A stretch of 39,857 nt of DNA from Catenovulum agarivorans DS-2 (GTDB lineage Bacteria > Pseudomonadota > Gammaproteobacteria > Enterobacterales > Alteromonadaceae), in NCBI RefSeq assembly GCF_000568405.1, contig NZ_ARZY01000040.1, positions 1-39,857 of the forward strand. Direction: 5' to 3'. Of this stretch, positions 38,492 to 39,857 are shown in pieces. The translations under genes were made by a program, and so were the position numbers. Within the stretch, counting starts at the first letter, position 1, and each line of letters begins with the position of its first letter. The notes under the pieces are model-generated. The model was not told the DNA's origin, ran no database searches, and saw nothing but the letters and a program-made list of their open reading frames with translations.

Positions 38492-39469
38492 ATGGGCCAG
38501 GTAAAAAGCGCGAACTCAAAGCAAGCCGTAGAAGCAAACGTAAATGTTGAAGATGACATTGTTATAGAAGATGCAGAAAATACTACAGATGACAATTCAA
38601 CAGATGATGTCATCACCTCTGAAGATCTAAATAAAAACCTAGATGCAACCCAATTATATTTAGGTGAGATTGGTTTTTCCCCACTATTAACCGCTGAAGA
38701 AGAAGTATACTTCGCCCGTAAAGCTTTACGTGGATGTGAAGCTTCTAGAAAACGCATGATTGAAAGTAATTTGCGTTTGGTCGTGAAAATCGCTAGACGA
38801 TACAACAATCGAGGATTGGCTTTATTAGATCTAATCGAAGAAGGCAATTTAGGTTTGATCAGGGCTGTCGAAAAATTTGACCCTGAAAGAGGTTTTAGAT
38901 TTTCAACCTACGCAACTTGGTGGATACGCCAAACCATTGAACGTGCGATTATGAACCAAACGCGAACCATTCGTTTGCCGATACATGTGGTTAAAGAGCT
39001 AAACGTATATTTGCGTACTGCGCGAGAATTAGCACAGCAGCTAGACCATGAGCCAACGGCAGAAGAAATCGCATCAAAATTGGATAAGCCTGTTTCTGAA
39101 GTTAGCAAGATGCTACGGTTAAATGAGAAAATTAGTTCCGTAGATACACCTATGGGTGGTGATTCTGATAAAGGGTTATTGGATATCTTGTCTGATGATA
39201 GATATGAAGGTCCAGAAGAAACGATTCAAGACAATGATATAAAGAGTAATATTGTTCATTGGCTTGAAGAGCTAAATCCTAAACAGCGTGAAGTATTGGC
39301 TAGACGCTTTGGCTTACTCGGATATGAAGCATCTACTTTAGAAGATGTTGGTAAAGAAATAGGATTAACCAGAGAGAGAGTCCGACAAATTCAAGTGGAA
39401 GCATTACGTCGATTGAAGGACATATTGTCCCATCAAGGTCTTTCGATGGAATCTTTGTTTCAAATGTAA
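38492..39469 (+). CDS. rpoS: RNA polymerase sigma factor RpoS (sigma-38)
   Basis: Master regulator of the general stress and stationary-phase response. The 325-residue protein has an acidic N-terminus (about 1-45), region 1.2 ([20 protein letters not shown]), region 2 ([37 protein letters not shown]), region 3 and the region 4 helix-turn-helix ([18 protein letters not shown]). It ends SMESLFQM. The absence of the long region 1.1 and 325-residue length separate it from RpoD. AGGAG lies before the ATG. In enterobacteria the main rpoS promoter is inside nlpD; that may hold here but I did not identify it. Confidence 0.98.
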   Translation: MGQVKSANSKQAVEANVNVEDDIVIEDAENTTDDNSTDDVITSEDLNKNLDATQLYLGEIGFSPLLTAEEEVYFARKALRGCEASRKRMIESNLRLVVKIARRYNNRGLALLDLIEEGNLGLIRAVEKFDPERGFRFSTYATWWIRQTIERAIMNQTRTIRLPIHVVKELNVYLRTARELAQQLDHEPTAEEIASKLDKPVSEVSKMLRLNEKISSVDTPMGGDSDKGLLDILSDDRYEGPEETIQDNDIKSNIVHWLEELNPKQREVLARRFGLLGYEASTLEDVGKEIGLTRERVRQIQVEALRRLKDILSHQGLSMESLFQM

Positions 39470-39488
39470 TCCTGGCCACAATGACATC

Positions 39489-39512
39489 AAGGCTGCATAC
39501 GCAGCCTTTTTT
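39489..39512 (+). terminator. Rho-independent terminator after rpoS
   Basis: AAGGCTGC (39489-39496) pairs with GCAGCCTT (39501-39508), loop ATAC, followed by T to 39512. Confidence 0.92.
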
Positions 39513-39711
39513 GTATGTACGATAAAACATATTCTAAACTCAATTCGTTTTTGATTAAGAACCCCGACTAAAACAGTACTAGTAATTATTGGCTAAGCTT
39601 GTTTAGCTAATACAAAAGTGGCAATTTGTGGACATTTGCGTATTAAAAATAGCCGTTTCGTACGTTAAATGACCGAACAGTAAAAAAACTTAAATAATTC
39701 TCAAAAACGTG

Positions 39712-39748
39712 TTGACGCCTAATTAAATCTCCCTATAATGCGCCCCCA
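39712..39748 (+). promoter_or_regulatory. rRNA-type P1 promoter with GC-rich discriminator
   Basis: TTGACG (39712-39717) and TATAAT (39734-39739) are spaced by 16 bases, the spacing of rrn P1 promoters. CTCCCTATAATGCGCC around the -10 is nearly the same as in E. coli rrnB P1, including the GCGCC discriminator linked to ppGpp/DksA control. The A/T-rich stretch at about 39680-39707 may be an UP element. It points to a stable-RNA operon beginning beyond the window. The 200 bases between the rpoS terminator and this site hold no gene that I can see. Confidence 0.85.
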
Positions 39749-39847
39749 CAACGCAGCGACGCGGTGAAGTTCAACTCCTCCAAATCCTGCCAGCTTGAAT
39801 CAAAAACTTGTTTTAAAAACTTATCTAAAAAGCTTTAAAATAAAGGG

Positions 39848-39857
39848 TTGACAAGCG
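39848..39857 (+). promoter_or_regulatory. Probable -35 of a second (P2) stable-RNA promoter, cut by the window edge
   Basis: A consensus TTGACA at 39848-39853 follows an A/T-rich stretch (39800-39846), about 136 bases after the first -35. Tandem P1/P2 promoters are usual for rrn operons. The -10 lies outside the window. Confidence 0.6.

Noticed and set aside
39588-39618. Inverted repeat TTGGCTAA/TTAGCTAA near 39590-39613 as a further terminator or operator
   Set aside because: Short, with one G-U pair and no T run, and it follows an already strong rpoS terminator.

Overview
The window looks like a chromosomal segment of a marine gammaproteobacterium of the Alteromonadales, perhaps close to Catenovulum or related polysaccharide-degrading Alteromonadaceae. 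This rests on the AT-leaning composition, the gammaproteobacterial gene orders (metK/tkt-epd-pgk, pdhR-aceE-aceF-lpdA, pyrG-eno, ftsB-ispD-ispF-truD-surE-pcm-nlpD-rpoS), E. coli-like MetJ and PdhR operators, and a secreted GH31 transglucosylase-type enzyme. The genus is inference; no rRNA gene lies inside the window.

Layout. Positions 1-5248 hold the 3' part of a very long surface protein built of Ig-like/cadherin-like modules and ending in a GlyGly-CTERM-type anchor, translationally coupled to a small outer-membrane beta-barrel. Next come divergent metK (minus, with four MetJ boxes) and the carbon-metabolism run tkt-epd-pgk (6888-11168); fba does not follow pgk. 11248-13656 holds an AlkC-type DNA glycosylase, rluA and a conserved hypothetical gene. 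A 420-base gene-free stretch with strong secondary-structure potential follows, then a DUF3530 gene. On the minus strand (15106-19111) manC-manB-ugd make GDP-mannose and UDP-glucuronate for exopolysaccharide or capsule.

19377-26347 is the pyruvate dehydrogenase operon pdhR-aceE-aceF-lpdA, with a perfect PdhR operator just upstream of pdhR and a terminator-like hairpin before lpdA. A secreted GH31 gene (26472-28847) separates it from pyrG-eno. From 32088 to 39469 a tightly packed block carries an unrecognised gene, ftsB, ispD, ispF, truD, surE, pcm, a DUF368/PopT-type lipid-carrier translocase gene, nlpD and rpoS. The right edge (39712-39857) carries a strong rRNA-type P1 promoter and what looks like the -35 of a second promoter, so a stable-RNA operon probably begins just outside.

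Most of the window is core genome. I saw no CRISPR array, prophage, insertion sequence or tRNA, and no convincing undescribed multi-gene system. The points most worth a second look are the folded intergenic region at 13835-14021, the apparent ATT start of epd directly behind a terminator, the coupled adhesin/beta-barrel pair, and the unrecognised gene between eno and ftsB.
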